Source: Anoxybacillus thermarum
Lineage (GTDB): Bacteria; Bacillota; Bacilli; Bacillales; Anoxybacillaceae
Assembly: GCF_000836725.1 (NCBI RefSeq)
Contig: NZ_JXTH01000003.1
Location: 33,090-97,089 of the forward strand
Direction of reading: 5' to 3'
Length of the DNA stretch: 64,000 bases
Part shown: in pieces, positions 47,272-57,008 of the stretch
How positions within the stretch are numbered: position 1 is the first letter of the stretch
How the letters are laid out: every line of letters starts with the position of its first letter
The notes under the pieces: model-generated
Told to the model about the DNA's origin: nothing
The model's database searches: none
Seen by the model: the letters and a program-made list of their open reading frames with translations, nothing else
Made by a program: the position numbers and the translations under genes

Positions 47272-49002
47272 ATGTTAGCAGAGCTATCCATTAAAAATTT
47301 TGCGATTATTGAATCGCTCTCGCTTTCGTTTGAAAAAGGACTAACGGTTTTAACAGGAGAAACGGGAGCGGGAAAATCGATTATTATTGATGCGATTCAT
47401 TTATTAATTGGCGGACGAGGTTCCGCAGAGTTTGTTCGATACGGGGAAACAAAAGCGGAAATTGAAGGATTGTTTTTGCTTGAACAAGATGACCATCCGT
47501 GTTATAGCAAATGTGCGGAACTCGGCATCGATATAAGCGACGGCATGATTGTGCTTCGACGGGAGCTAACAGTAAACGGAAAAAGCGTTTGCCGGGTCAA
47601 TGGAAAATTAGTAACGATTGCGACGTTGCGCGAAATTGGTTCAACGCTCGTGGATATTCACGGGCAACATGAGCATCAAGAGCTGCTCGACGAGAGTAAA
47701 CATTTACACTTATTAGACGAATACGGAGGCGAGCATATTCGTGATGCGTTAGAAGAGTATGGGGCATTGTATGCTACATATGAGCGAGTGAAGCGTCAAC
47801 TGCAAAAATTAAATGAAAATGAGCAACAAATGGCACATCGACTAGATTTATTAACATTTCAGTTAGATGAAATTCAAAAAGCAGAGTTGCAAATAGATGA
47901 AGATGAACGGCTGATGGAAGAACGCCGAAAAATCGTTAACTTCCAAAAAATATATGAGGCGTTACAAAGCAGTTATGAGGCGCTTTATGGGGAGCAACGT
48001 GGACTAGATTGGATTGGATTAGCGATGAACCATTTGGACCATGTGAGCGATATCGATGCATCAGTGAAACAAGCTCAAGAAGTCGTATCGAATTGCTATT
48101 ACTTGTTAGAAGAAGTTGCTCACCAACTACGTGAACAGTTAGATCAGTTAGAATACGATCCGCTTCGACTTGACGAAATTGAAAGTCGCTTAAATGAAAT
48201 TAATCATTTAAAACGAAAATACGGTCAAACGGTGCGCGACATTTTAGAATATGCCGCAAAAGTAGAAGAGGAAATCGAAACGATTCAGCATCGCGACGAT
48301 CATATTCACAAATTACAGGCTGAACTTCAATCCATTACGGCTGATTTGCTCATTGAAGCGAAGCATATTAGCAAATTGCGCATGCAATATGCGAAACAAC
48401 TCATCGATGACATTCATCAAGAGCTAAAAGATTTATACATGGAAAAAACGACGTTTGATGTCGTTTTTCGAAAACGTCAAGGATCGTACGATGATCCGCT
48501 ACTCGATGGAACACCTGTCAAGTTGCAGGCAAGCGGAATAGATGAAGTTGAGTTTTACATTTCGACAAACCCTGGAGAACCGTTAAAGCCGCTCGCGAAA
48601 GTGGCATCGGGTGGGGAATTATCGCGCATGATGCTTGCTTTGAAAAGTATTTTTTCTAAACATCAAGGTGTGACATCCATTATTTTTGATGAAGTAGATA
48701 CAGGAGTAAGTGGACGCGTCGCTCAAGCCATTGCAGAAAAAATTTATCGCGTCGCACGTCATTCTCAAGTATTATGTATTTCGCACTTGCCGCAAGTTGC
48801 AGCGATGGCAGATACGCATTTATTTATCGCAAAAGAAACGATCGACGGACGGACAAAAACAACTGTTGAGGCGTTAAATGAAGAAGAAAAAATTAACGAA
48901 ATAAGTCGGATGATTTCTGGGGTGGAAATTACAGAACTGACGAAACAGCATGCACGTGAGTTGTTACAATTAGCGGAAAAAATCAAAAATGAAACAGTAT
49001 GA
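47272..49002 (+). CDS. recN: DNA repair protein RecN
   Basis: SMC-like ATPase that gathers DNA ends at double-strand breaks. 576 residues: Walker A GETGAGKSII (29-38), coiled-coil arms (about 150-370), ABC signature VASGGELSRMMLA and Walker B IIFDEVDTGVSG. No clear LexA box is visible upstream. A terminator overlaps its stop. Confidence 0.96.
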   Translation: MLAELSIKNFAIIESLSLSFEKGLTVLTGETGAGKSIIIDAIHLLIGGRGSAEFVRYGETKAEIEGLFLLEQDDHPCYSKCAELGIDISDGMIVLRRELTVNGKSVCRVNGKLVTIATLREIGSTLVDIHGQHEHQELLDESKHLHLLDEYGGEHIRDALEEYGALYATYERVKRQLQKLNENEQQMAHRLDLLTFQLDEIQKAELQIDEDERLMEERRKIVNFQKIYEALQSSYEALYGEQRGLDWIGLAMNHLDHVSDIDASVKQAQEVVSNCYYLLEEVAHQLREQLDQLEYDPLRLDEIESRLNEINHLKRKYGQTVRDILEYAAKVEEEIETIQHRDDHIHKLQAELQSITADLLIEAKHISKLRMQYAKQLIDDIHQELKDLYMEKTTFDVVFRKRQGSYDDPLLDGTPVKLQASGIDEVEFYISTNPGEPLKPLAKVASGGELSRMMLALKSIFSKHQGVTSIIFDEVDTGVSGRVAQAIAEKIYRVARHSQVLCISHLPQVAAMADTHLFIAKETIDGRTKTTVEALNEEEKINEISRMISGVEITELTKQHARELLQLAEKIKNETV

Positions 49003-49028
49003 ATACCAACATTGGTATTGTTTTTTTC
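49000..49028 (+). terminator. Terminator after recN
   Basis: AATACCAA (49002-49009) pairs with TTGGTATT (49012-49019), two-base loop as drawn, then seven T. Confidence 0.8.
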
Positions 49029-49116
49029 GTTTTATTCGGTTATATTTCATTCGTTTCAGGCAACATTAAATAGTGTAGGATTCGGTGTGTACGTAGGAAC
49101 GAGGAGAGTGAAGATT

Positions 49117-50394
49117 TTGGATTTTGACAAATTAAGAAAAGGAATAGGTGCATTTCTCCTTGTTTCTTTTATCGTTCTAAGTATGGCAACACCATTTCAA
49201 AAATATGTAAAAATCCCGAAACAACTTGTATTATTTCAAGGACAAACAGCTCATGTACCTGTATTTGGTTCTGTTCAAACGATAACGACAGGTGCTGTCT
49301 CTGTTCAGCAAAAAGAAAAATTAGCGATCAGCGGGGAACATGTCGGAGAAAGCGATGTCATTTTACAGATGGCAGGATTCCCGATTAAGCAAGTAAACGT
49401 AAAAGTATTACCGGATTTTAAAGTCGTTCCTGGCGGTCAATCGATTGGTGTGAAATTAAATACAGTTGGAGTTCTTGTCGTCGGCCATCATCTAGTGGAG
49501 ACGGAACAAGGAAAACAATCCCCCGGTGAAACGGCTGGCATTCAAGTCGGAGACGCCATTACACATATCAATGGAAAAAAAATCGAAAAGATGACAGATG
49601 TCTCTCCGTTTATTGAAGAAGCGGGGAAAACAGGCAAACCTTTACGACTCACTGTTGCGCGTGATCGTCATACGTTTGAAACGACCTTGACCCCATTAAA
49701 AGATAAACATGATCAAGCGTATCGCATCGGATTATACATTCGCGATTCAGCGGCGGGAATTGGAACGATGACGTTTTTTGATCCGAAATCAAATATATAC
49801 GGGGCACTCGGACATGTCATTTCTGATATGGATACGAGGAAGCCGATCGTCGTTCGTGATGGAACGATCGTCAAATCGACGGTAACGGCTATTGATAAAG
49901 GGAGAAATGGAAGTCCAGGTGAAAAATTAGCGAGATTTTCAAGCGATAAACAAGTGATTGGTGACATTAAAACAAACAGCCCGTTCGGTATTTTCGGTAA
50001 GCTTTCACAGCCGATTCAAAACGGTATTTTTGATAAACCGATGCCGATTGCTTTATCGACAGATGTGAAAAAAGGACCGGCAAAAATATTAACCGTCGTC
50101 GAACGAGATCGTGTCGAGGCGTTTGATGTTGAAATCGTGAGTGTCACTCCGCAAAAATTTCCTGCGACAAAAGGAATGGTCATTAAAGTGACGGATCCAC
50201 GTTTGTTAGAAAAAACAGGTGGCATCGTTCAAGGGATGAGTGGGAGCCCGATCATTCAAAACGGAAAACTTGTTGGGGCTGTGACGCATGTATTTGTCAA
50301 CGATCCGACATCTGGGTACGGTGTGCACATTGAATGGATGTTGCACGAAGCTGGAATTAACATTTATGATAAAAGCGAACAAAAAGCGAGCTAA
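49117..50394 (+). CDS. spoIVB: SpoIVB serine peptidase
   Basis: Forespore-secreted protease that cleaves SpoIVFA and so activates pro-sigma-K processing. About 425 residues: N-terminal membrane segment, PDZ domain ([19 protein letters not shown] region), and S55 peptidase domain with [13 protein letters not shown] and the catalytic Ser near residue 377 in GMSGSPI. The frame opens at 49012, but GAGGAG (49101-49106) indicates the TTG at 49117, which gives the usual length. No sigma-F/G promoter could be assigned with confidence. Confidence 0.94.
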   Translation: MDFDKLRKGIGAFLLVSFIVLSMATPFQKYVKIPKQLVLFQGQTAHVPVFGSVQTITTGAVSVQQKEKLAISGEHVGESDVILQMAGFPIKQVNVKVLPDFKVVPGGQSIGVKLNTVGVLVVGHHLVETEQGKQSPGETAGIQVGDAITHINGKKIEKMTDVSPFIEEAGKTGKPLRLTVARDRHTFETTLTPLKDKHDQAYRIGLYIRDSAAGIGTMTFFDPKSNIYGALGHVISDMDTRKPIVVRDGTIVKSTVTAIDKGRNGSPGEKLARFSSDKQVIGDIKTNSPFGIFGKLSQPIQNGIFDKPMPIALSTDVKKGPAKILTVVERDRVEAFDVEIVSVTPQKFPATKGMVIKVTDPRLLEKTGGIVQGMSGSPIIQNGKLVGAVTHVFVNDPTSGYGVHIEWMLHEAGINIYDKSEQKAS

Positions 50395-50419
50395 TATTGG
50401 CTTGCTTTTTGTTTTTCCA
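50380..50419 (+). terminator. Terminator after spoIVB
   Basis: AAAAAGCGAGC pairs with GCTTGCTTTTT (one wobble) around TAATATTG; T-rich tail follows. Confidence 0.8.
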
Positions 50420-50536
50420 CGCAATTTGTCATATTTTATCATGACACGGCGTAAACATGTAGTGTAAAATGAAAGAAAAAACGTGCACATGTGTTTTATG
50501 AAAAATATAAATTATTTGACTAATTTTGCAAAGAAA

Positions 50537-50563
50537 AAAGGATTTTTGTCCATTGCGTCGAAT
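50537..50563 (+). promoter_or_regulatory. Sigma-H promoter of spo0A with overlapping 0A-like box
   Basis: AAAGGATTT (50537-50545), 11-nt spacer, GTCGAAT (50557-50563): exact fit to the sigma-H consensus. CGTCGAA within the -10 is one base from the Spo0A box TGTCGAA. This matches the known sporulation promoter Ps of B. subtilis spo0A. Confidence 0.8.
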
Positions 50564-50610
50564 TAAGCACGTATGTGACAAAAGATCATTGCTTTAGGGA
50601 GGAAGATTTC

Positions 50611-51390
50611 GTGAGTACAATAAAAGTTTGCATTGTAGATGATAACCGAGAATTAGTGCATTTGCTTGAAGAATACATTACGAGCCAAGGAGATATGGAA
50701 GTCATTGGTGTTGCATATAACGGGCAAGATTGCTTGCAACTGTTGCGCGATCGCGATCCAGATGTTCTCGTTCTCGACATTATTATGCCGCATTTAGACG
50801 GTTTAGCTGTGCTAGAAAAGTTGCGCATGATGAAACAACCATTGCCAAACGTCATTATGTTAACGGCGTTTGGACAGGAGGATGTAACGAAAAAAGCGGT
50901 TGAGCTCGGCGCTTCTTACTTCATTTTAAAGCCGTTTGACATCGAACATTTAGTGAATCAAATTCGTCAAGTATGTGGCAAGAAACCAGCGGTATTCAAA
51001 CGACCGCTTCTTTCGGCAATTCGCGACGGCAAGCCAAAAAATTTAGATGCGAGCATTACAAACATCATTCACGAAATTGGTGTCCCAGCCCATATTAAAG
51101 GATATTTATATTTACGCGAAGCGATTGCCATGGTGTATAATGACGTCGAGTTGCTCGGATCGATTACAAAAGTTCTTTATCCGGACATTGCGAAAAAATA
51201 TAATACGACAGCTAGTCGCGTAGAGCGAGCGATTCGTCATGCAATTGAAGTCGCATGGAGCCGTGGTAATTTAGAGTCCATTTCTTCTTTGTTTGGCCAT
51301 ACAGTCAGCATGTCAAAAGCGAAACCGACGAACTCAGAATTTATTGCCATGGTTGCAGATCGGTTAAGACTTGAACATAAAGCAAGTTAA
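50611..51390 (+). CDS. spo0A: Sporulation master response regulator Spo0A
   Basis: 259 residues. Receiver domain with the acidic pocket Asp10/Asp11, phosphorylated Asp56 in [11 protein letters not shown] and Lys in LKPFD; a short linker (about 125-145); and the DNA-binding effector with [19 protein letters not shown], the recognition helix, nearly identical to B. subtilis. The GTG at 50611 follows AGGGAGGA; the frame upstream lacks a site. The linker is shorter than in B. subtilis (267 residues). Confidence 0.98.
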   Translation: MSTIKVCIVDDNRELVHLLEEYITSQGDMEVIGVAYNGQDCLQLLRDRDPDVLVLDIIMPHLDGLAVLEKLRMMKQPLPNVIMLTAFGQEDVTKKAVELGASYFILKPFDIEHLVNQIRQVCGKKPAVFKRPLLSAIRDGKPKNLDASITNIIHEIGVPAHIKGYLYLREAIAMVYNDVELLGSITKVLYPDIAKKYNTTASRVERAIRHAIEVAWSRGNLESISSLFGHTVSMSKAKPTNSEFIAMVADRLRLEHKAS

Positions 51391-51420
51391 AAAAGGTAGT
51401 CGGGCGACTACCTTTTTTGT
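51388..51420. terminator. Bidirectional terminator after spo0A
   Basis: AAAAAGGTAGTCG pairs with CGACTACCTTTTT around GG; it also ends the converging small gene on the minus strand. Confidence 0.9.
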
Positions 51421-51554
51421 TGCTCGTTTTTTTCGACTTCAAGCAATTTTTGGACTAATACGTGCTGAGGCATGTGCATAATTTGTTCTAGCGGCACGTT
51501 CAATGCTTTAGCAAGCTTTTGCGCTGTTTCTAACGAAATTTGTAACGGTCGCAT
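51408..51554 (-). CDS. YycC-like small protein
   Basis: A 48-residue open frame missed by longer-ORF calling. It begins MRPLQISLETAQKLAKALNV and contains LEQIMHMPQHVL, the pattern I recall for the YycC family of bacilli, function unknown. An AAAGGAG ribosome-binding site lies nine to ten bases before the ATG on the minus strand, and it shares the spo0A terminator. No such gene stands here in B. subtilis as far as I recall. Confidence 0.82.
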   Translation of the reverse strand: MRPLQISLETAQKLAKALNVPLEQIMHMPQHVLVQKLLEVEKNEQQKR

Positions 51555-51609
51555 GAGTTCCACTCCTTTCATATGTTAAGTATAGAACGTTTTTAAAGGT
51601 GGGAAAAGG

Positions 51610-52344
51610 ATGACACATATTTTTGCTCATCGCGGTTCAGCTGGGACGCATCCAGAGAATACAATGGCCTCTTTTATAGAAGCAGCACGTGTTCATGCGG
51701 ACGGGATTGAACTTGATGTACAACTTTCAAAAGACGGTGTTGTTGTCGTCATTCATGATGAAACGGTCAATCGGACGACAGATGGAACAGGATGGGTTGG
51801 ACAAATGACGTATCGGCAATTACGAAAATTAAACGCCAACTATAAATTTAAACAATACGGGTTTTGTCCGATTCCGTCGTTACAAGAAGTGCTTGAGTGG
51901 GCACAACACACGTCGTTGCTTATTAATATTGAATTAAAAAACAATCTTGTACCTTATGAACGACTAGAAGAAAAAACAATTGAACTTGTAGAGCGATATC
52001 GTTTAGCACCGCGCGTCATTTTTTCTTCGTTTAACCATGAAAGTATGGCAACATGTCATCAGTTAGCTCCTCATATTGAAACAGCGCTACTATATATGGA
52101 AAAATTGCATCAGCCGTGGGATTATGCCCATACTTTACACGCTTTGGCGCTTCATCCGTATCATCGCGCTGTAGATCGACCGTTTGTTGAAGCGGCCCAT
52201 ACCAATCAATTGCTCATTCGTCCTTTTACAATCAATAAAGAAGAACAGATGAAAACGATGTTTCAATATGAAGTCGATGGGATATTTACAGATTTCCCTG
52301 AAAAGGCAAAAAACGTGCGCGAAAAAACGCTTCGATCATTGTGA
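51610..52344 (+). CDS. yqiK: Glycerophosphodiester phosphodiesterase (YqiK-like)
   Basis: A 244-residue cytoplasmic GDPD that splits glycerophosphodiesters into glycerol-3-phosphate and an alcohol. Seen: catalytic HRG (7-9) with HPENTM, ELDVQLSKDGVVVVIHDETVNRTT (metal Glu/Asp and second His, seen at residues 39-62), INIELKN and DGIFTDFP. No signal peptide. The stop codon lies in the loop of a bidirectional terminator. Confidence 0.92.
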   Translation: MTHIFAHRGSAGTHPENTMASFIEAARVHADGIELDVQLSKDGVVVVIHDETVNRTTDGTGWVGQMTYRQLRKLNANYKFKQYGFCPIPSLQEVLEWAQHTSLLINIELKNNLVPYERLEEKTIELVERYRLAPRVIFSSFNHESMATCHQLAPHIETALLYMEKLHQPWDYAHTLHALALHPYHRAVDRPFVEAAHTNQLLIRPFTINKEEQMKTMFQYEVDGIFTDFPEKAKNVREKTLRSL

Positions 52345-52362
52345 ATCGAAGCGTTTCTTTTT
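52324..52362. terminator. Bidirectional terminator between the GDPD gene and yqzF
   Basis: AAACGCTTCGAT pairs with ATCGAAGCGTTT around CATTGTGA, with A- and T-flanks. It overlaps both coding ends. Confidence 0.9.
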
Positions 52363-52590
52363 TTGAAAGCGTGGCTGTACTTTGTTTCGCTTTCGATCGC
52401 GGTGCAAAATAAATCCTGCAATAAAGCTAAGACCAATGATAAAACAAAATAAACCGAGCAAAAATTGAATGACAAGTGAAGGGATTGGTGCGTGTAAAAT
52501 GCCAAATACGGTATCGCGCATCCATTTAATCCCTAGCGCTGCGATAAATCCTGGAATTAGTAAAATAAGTAGGGCGATCATTCGCTGCAT
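52336..52590 (-). CDS. yqzF: DUF2627 membrane protein (YqzF)
   Basis: An 84-residue protein with two membrane helices, conserved LIPGFIAALGIKWMRDT and FILHRDRKRNKVQPRF, matching DUF2627/YqzF. Function unknown. It converges on the GDPD gene, with a 9-base overlap, and diverges from bkdR. Confidence 0.87.
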   Translation of the reverse strand: MQRMIALLILLIPGFIAALGIKWMRDTVFGILHAPIPSLVIQFLLGLFCFIIGLSFIAGFILHRDRKRNKVQPRFQKKKRFDSQ

Positions 52591-52697
52591 AAAACAAAAC
52601 CCTTTCCATTCGTTCTGTTTTCATCTCGTTCTGTTTTCATCATAAATGTTTTTGTTTGTTTGTCAAGAAGAGAAAAAAAATGTATGATGAAAGCGTC

Positions 52698-52711
52698 TGC
52701 AAAAAATTGCA
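52698..52711. promoter_or_regulatory. TGCAA-N4-TTGCA palindrome before bkdR
   Basis: TGCAAAAAATTGCA, 19 bases before the bkdR start. The same palindrome recurs at 54808-54821 before ptb, so this is a candidate BkdR site for autoregulation. Confidence 0.5.
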
Positions 52712-52729
52712 AACGAATAGGTGATGGGA

Positions 52730-54796
52730 ATGAAAAAAGTATTAATTGTTGGGGCAGGCAAAGGTGGAAGTGCATTATTAAAAATGTTTCATGAAACGAA
52801 ATTGATGGATGTCGTGGCGATTGTGGATCGAAACGAAGATGCCCCTGGGATAAAAGCTGCGCGCGAAATGGGGATCCAAACGAGCAAACATTGGCGCGAT
52901 GTGTTAATAGATGATCTTGACATTATCGTTGAGGTCACAGGAGATGATGAAGTGTTTACTGCGTTGCGCAAAGAAAGTCCGGCGCATACGGTCGTTATTC
53001 CCGGGGATATCGCTTATATTATTGCGCAGCTTGTGGAAGAAAAAGAGCAACTCATTGCGACGTTAAAAACAGCAACAACGAAACACGATTTAATTTTTCA
53101 TTCTACGCATGACGGAATGATCGTCATTGACGAACGTGGTTTTGTCACCCATATGAATCCGAGCGCAGAAAAAATGATTGGAAAAAGAAAAAAAGAAGTC
53201 ATTGGCACGCATATTTTGCGTGTTATTCCAGCTAGCGGATTGCCGCGTGTATTACAAACGAGAGAAGTTGAGTTGAATCAAGAATTAATATTAGAAAACG
53301 GAAAAAAAATGATTACGACACGCATCCCACTTATTGATGAAACCGGAAAATTATTTGGTGCTTTCGCTGTATTTAAAGACATTACAGAAGTTGTCCATCT
53401 AGCAGAAGAAGTAACGAATTTAAAAGAAATTCGCACGATGTTAGAAGCGATTATTCACTCTTCAGAAGAAGCGATCTCTGTTGTTGATGAATACGGTAAC
53501 GGCATTTTAATTAATCCTGCATATACAAAATTAACGGGGTTATCAGAAGAAGAAGTGATCGGAAAACCGGCGACAGCGGACATTTCTGAAGGGGAAAGCA
53601 TGCATATGAAAGTGTTGAAAACGCGGCGACCGGTCAGAGGAGTGCGCATGAAAGTCGGTCCGAAAAAGCGCGATGTCGTTGTTAATGTTGCGCCAATTAT
53701 TGTCGACGGCATGTTAAAAGGAAGTGTCGGTGTCATTCATGATGTATCAGAAATTGAACAGTTGACTTCTGAGTTACAACGCGCTCGCCAAATTATTCGT
53801 ACATTAGAGGCAAAATACTCATTTGATGATATTGTCGGCACATCAGAAGAGATGATGTTAGCGATTGAACAAGCAAAATTAGCGGCGAAAACACCTGCAA
53901 CGATTTTGCTTCGCGGGGAGTCGGGAACAGGGAAAGAACTGTTTGCTCACGCCATTCATAATGCTAGTGATCGAAAATATCATAAATTTGTTCGTGTAAA
54001 CTGCGCAGCCATTTCCGAATCGTTACTTGAAAGTGAATTGTTCGGCTACGAGGAAGGGGCGTTCTCAGGCGCAAGGCGCGGAGGGAAAAAAGGATTGTTT
54101 GAGGAAGCGAACAACGGAAGTATTTTTTTAGACGAGATTGGCGAATTATCCGCCAATATGCAAGCGAAATTGTTGCGTGTATTACAAGAAAAAGAAATTG
54201 TTCGCGTCGGTGGCACGAAGCCTATTCCAATTAATGTGCGCGTCATTGCTGCGACGAATGTTCACTTGGAAAAAGCGATTGCCGATGGGACATTTCGTGA
54301 AGACTTATATTATCGGCTCAATCGCATGCCGATTTACATTCCTCCGTTGCGTGCACGAAAGCAAGATATTCCTGCGTTATGTGAACGGCTCATACAAAAA
54401 CTAAATCAAGATTACGGGCGCAACGTGGAAGGAATTACGGATGATGCCCTTGCTTATTTACTGTCGTACGATTGGCCGGGAAATGTACGTGAACTAGAAA
54501 ACGTAATAGGACGCGCGATGATTTTTATGAAATATAATGAAGTGATCATTGAACGGAAGCATATTTCATTGTTGCACAAATCGAAAGAGCCAGAACATCT
54601 TTCGTCCTCTGAATTGCCTTATGGGCATAAACCGCTAAACGAGCTCGTGGAGCAATACGAAGCGAAAGTGATTGAGAACGTTTTACAAGCGTGCCAAGGA
54701 AATAAAACCGCGGCTGCCAAACAACTAGGCATTTCGATTCGAAATTTATACTACAAACTTGAAAAGTATGGACTTGATAAAAAAAGCATGCAATAA
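52730..54796 (+). CDS. bkdR: Sigma-54-dependent activator BkdR
   Basis: Enhancer-binding activator of the bkd operon, 688 residues. Seen: N-terminal Rossmann-like domain ([14 protein letters not shown]), two PAS domains (about 110-225 and 230-340), AAA+ domain with Walker A GESGTGKE near 397, L1 loop GAFSGA (443-448) in place of the usual GAFTGA, Walker [11 protein letters not shown], and a Fis-type HTH at the end ([20 protein letters not shown]). The frame opens at 52721, but AGGTGA favours the ATG at 52730. Known role in B. subtilis: isoleucine/valine-responsive activation. Confidence 0.95.
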   Translation: MKKVLIVGAGKGGSALLKMFHETKLMDVVAIVDRNEDAPGIKAAREMGIQTSKHWRDVLIDDLDIIVEVTGDDEVFTALRKESPAHTVVIPGDIAYIIAQLVEEKEQLIATLKTATTKHDLIFHSTHDGMIVIDERGFVTHMNPSAEKMIGKRKKEVIGTHILRVIPASGLPRVLQTREVELNQELILENGKKMITTRIPLIDETGKLFGAFAVFKDITEVVHLAEEVTNLKEIRTMLEAIIHSSEEAISVVDEYGNGILINPAYTKLTGLSEEEVIGKPATADISEGESMHMKVLKTRRPVRGVRMKVGPKKRDVVVNVAPIIVDGMLKGSVGVIHDVSEIEQLTSELQRARQIIRTLEAKYSFDDIVGTSEEMMLAIEQAKLAAKTPATILLRGESGTGKELFAHAIHNASDRKYHKFVRVNCAAISESLLESELFGYEEGAFSGARRGGKKGLFEEANNGSIFLDEIGELSANMQAKLLRVLQEKEIVRVGGTKPIPINVRVIAATNVHLEKAIADGTFREDLYYRLNRMPIYIPPLRARKQDIPALCERLIQKLNQDYGRNVEGITDDALAYLLSYDWPGNVRELENVIGRAMIFMKYNEVIIERKHISLLHKSKEPEHLSSSELPYGHKPLNELVEQYEAKVIENVLQACQGNKTAAAKQLGISIRNLYYKLEKYGLDKKSMQ

Positions 54797-54807
54797 TGTT
54801 CATAGTA

Positions 54808-54821
54808 TGCAAAAAGTTGCA
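54808..54821. promoter_or_regulatory. Candidate BkdR upstream activating site
   Basis: TGCAAAAAGTTGCA, centred about 76 bases before the expected sigma-54 start of ptb. Same arms and spacing as the site before bkdR. Confidence 0.55.
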
Positions 54822-54836
54822 ACGAAAAATAAATAA

Positions 54837-54852
54837 AATAAAGCGTTTTCAA
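54837..54852. promoter_or_regulatory. Candidate cre site (CcpA)
   Basis: Matches 14 of 16 positions of the cre consensus WTGNAARCGNWWWCAW, with the core AAGCGTTTTCA intact. It lies between the putative activator site and the sigma-54 promoter. Confidence 0.5.
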
Positions 54853-54863
54853 TAACAAAAAAG

Positions 54864-54880
54864 TTGGCATAGTTTTTGCA
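54864..54880 (+). promoter_or_regulatory. Sigma-54 promoter of the bkd operon
   Basis: TTGGCATAGTTTTTGCA: the GG (54866-54867) and GC (54878-54879) are ten bases apart, as in the -24/-12 consensus. It agrees with the presence of bkdR. Confidence 0.88.
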
Positions 54881-54923
54881 AGAATAAAAGGTGACGAAAA
54901 AACAAAGGGGTTGAGCAGATGAG

Positions 54924-55826
54924 ATGAAGCTACAATCGTTAATCACCAAAGCAACCCAATTTCCTGAAGCAACCATAGCTGTTGCGGCAGCTGAAGACGA
55001 AGAGGTGTTAAAAGCAGTCGCACAGGCGTTACAAGCAGGATTCGGGCGATTTATTTTATATGGCGATGAATCCGTTTTATCGCGTCTTGTTCCAGAATAT
55101 GTTCAAGACGAAAATCGCCATGCCATTCGCATCGTTCATGCTTCGACAAAAGAAGAAGCAGCTCACATGGCCGTCAAAGCGGTACATGGAAAAGCAGCAA
55201 GCGTCTTAATGAAAGGGAATGTACCGACAGCAACGATTTTAAAAGCAGTGCTTAATAAAGAATATGGACTTCGCACAGGCCGTGTGTTATCACATGTTGC
55301 TTTGTTTGATGTGCCACATTATGAACGGCCGATTCTTGTCACAGATGCCGCGATGAACATTGCGCCTGATTTGCAACAAAAAACAGAAATTATTATAAAT
55401 GCCGTGCAAGTGGCGAAAGCGATTGGTATTCATACACCGAAAGTTGCGCCGCTCGCCGCTGTTGAAGTTGTGAATCCAGCGATGCCAGCAACGATTGATG
55501 CAGCAGCGTTGTCGCTTATGAATCAACGCGGACAGCTAAAAGATTGCATCGTCGATGGCCCGCTCGCTTTAGATAATGCCATTTCCGTTGAATCTGCCCA
55601 ACATAAAGGCATTGAAAGCTCGGTGGCAGGACATGCTGATATTTTAGTCGTACCGAACATTGAAACGGGAAATGTGCTATATAAGTCACTCGTTTATTTT
55701 GCCCGCGCACAAGTCGGAGCGATCATTGCTGGCGCGAAAGCACCAATCGTATTAACATCGCGCGCCGATTCAGCAGAAAGTAAATTGTATTCACTAGCAT
55801 TAGCCATTTGTGCAACGAACGAATAA
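54924..55826 (+). CDS. ptb: Phosphate butyryltransferase (branched-chain acyl)
   Basis: Exchanges CoA of butyryl- or branched acyl-CoA for phosphate; with Buk it yields ATP. 300 residues of the PTA/PTB fold. Seen: [50 protein letters not shown] and [18 protein letters not shown]. First gene of the bkd operon. An ATG five bases upstream is out of frame and stops after one codon. Confidence 0.95.
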   Translation: MKLQSLITKATQFPEATIAVAAAEDEEVLKAVAQALQAGFGRFILYGDESVLSRLVPEYVQDENRHAIRIVHASTKEEAAHMAVKAVHGKAASVLMKGNVPTATILKAVLNKEYGLRTGRVLSHVALFDVPHYERPILVTDAAMNIAPDLQQKTEIIINAVQVAKAIGIHTPKVAPLAAVEVVNPAMPATIDAAALSLMNQRGQLKDCIVDGPLALDNAISVESAQHKGIESSVAGHADILVVPNIETGNVLYKSLVYFARAQVGAIIAGAKAPIVLTSRADSAESKLYSLALAICATNE

Positions 55827-55842
55827 CAAGGGGGAACGAAAG

Positions 55843-56946
55843 ATGGAAATTTTTAAATATATGGAGCAGTACGACTATGAGCAATTAGTATTTTGCCAAG
55901 ATAAAGAATCAGGATTGAAAGCGATTATCGCTATCCATGATACAACACTTGGACCAGCATTAGGCGGCACGCGCATGTGGATGTATGAATCAGAAGATGC
56001 AGCGATTGAAGATGCGCTTCGTTTAGCGCGTGGGATGACGTATAAAAACGCAGCAGCTGGGTTAAATCTTGGCGGTGGAAAAGCGGTCATCATTGGGGAT
56101 CCACGGAAAGATAAAAACGAAGCGATGTTCCGTGCGTTCGGTCGCTTCATTCAAGGATTAAACGGTCGCTACATTACAGCGGAGGACGTTGGTACGACAG
56201 TTGCTGATATGGATATTATTTACGAGGAAACAGACTATGTGACAGGGATTTCACCAGCATTCGGTTCGTCTGGAAACCCTTCTCCGGTTACTGCGTACGG
56301 CGTTTATCGCGGAATGAAAGCAGCAGCGAAAGAGGCTTTCGGTAGCGATTCACTTGAAGGAAAAGTGATCGCGGTACAAGGAGTCGGTAATGTCGCTTAC
56401 AATTTATGCCGTCATCTTCATGAAGAAGGGGCGAAGCTTATCGTTACAGACATTAATAAAGAAGCGGTGCAACGCGTTGTTGAAGAGTTTGGCGCACAAG
56501 CCGTTGACCCGAACGATATTTACAGCGTAGACTGCGACATTTTCGCTCCATGTGCCCTTGGCGGTGTAATTAACGATCAAACGATTCCTCAATTAAAAGC
56601 GAAAGTCATTGCAGGTGCTGCGAACAACCAATTGCGTGAAGCAAGACATGGCGACATCATTCATGAAATGGGTATCGTTTATGCGCCAGACTATGTGATT
56701 AACGCGGGCGGTGTCATTAACGTAGCGGATGAACTATACGGATATAACCGCGAACGTGCGATGAAAAAAGTTGAACAAATTTATAACAATATCGAAAAAG
56801 TGATCGAAATTGCGAAACGTGACGGCATTCCGACATACCAAGCAGCAGACCGTTTAGCTGAAGAGCGCATTGCAAAAATGCGTCAATCACGCAGCCAATT
56901 TTTACAAAACGGTCAACACATTTTAAGCCGTCGCCGCACACGTTAA
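55843..56946 (+). CDS. bcd: Leucine (branched-chain amino acid) dehydrogenase
   Basis: NAD-dependent oxidative deamination of Leu, Ile and Val to 2-oxo acids, feeding the BkdA/B complex. 367 residues. Seen: [10 protein letters not shown], the catalytic Lys region [19 protein letters not shown], the nucleotide-binding VQGVGNVAY and GAANNQL. AAGGGGG marks the ATG at 55843, so the upstream open frame into ptb is not used. Confidence 0.97.
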   Translation: MEIFKYMEQYDYEQLVFCQDKESGLKAIIAIHDTTLGPALGGTRMWMYESEDAAIEDALRLARGMTYKNAAAGLNLGGGKAVIIGDPRKDKNEAMFRAFGRFIQGLNGRYITAEDVGTTVADMDIIYEETDYVTGISPAFGSSGNPSPVTAYGVYRGMKAAAKEAFGSDSLEGKVIAVQGVGNVAYNLCRHLHEEGAKLIVTDINKEAVQRVVEEFGAQAVDPNDIYSVDCDIFAPCALGGVINDQTIPQLKAKVIAGAANNQLREARHGDIIHEMGIVYAPDYVINAGGVINVADELYGYNRERAMKKVEQIYNNIEKVIEIAKRDGIPTYQAADRLAEERIAKMRQSRSQFLQNGQHILSRRRTR

Positions 56947-56951
56947 ACATA

Positions 56952-56981
56952 ACAAAGCGAGGACGTTCGTTCTCGCTTTGT
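56952..56981 (+). other. Intercistronic hairpin between bcd and buk
   Basis: ACAAAGCGAG (56952-56961) pairs with CTCGCTTTGT (56972-56981). No T-run follows, so it is more likely an mRNA-stabilising or processing element than a terminator. Confidence 0.6.
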
Positions 56982-57008
56982 CGATGATAAAAAATGGAGG
57001 GGCAAACA

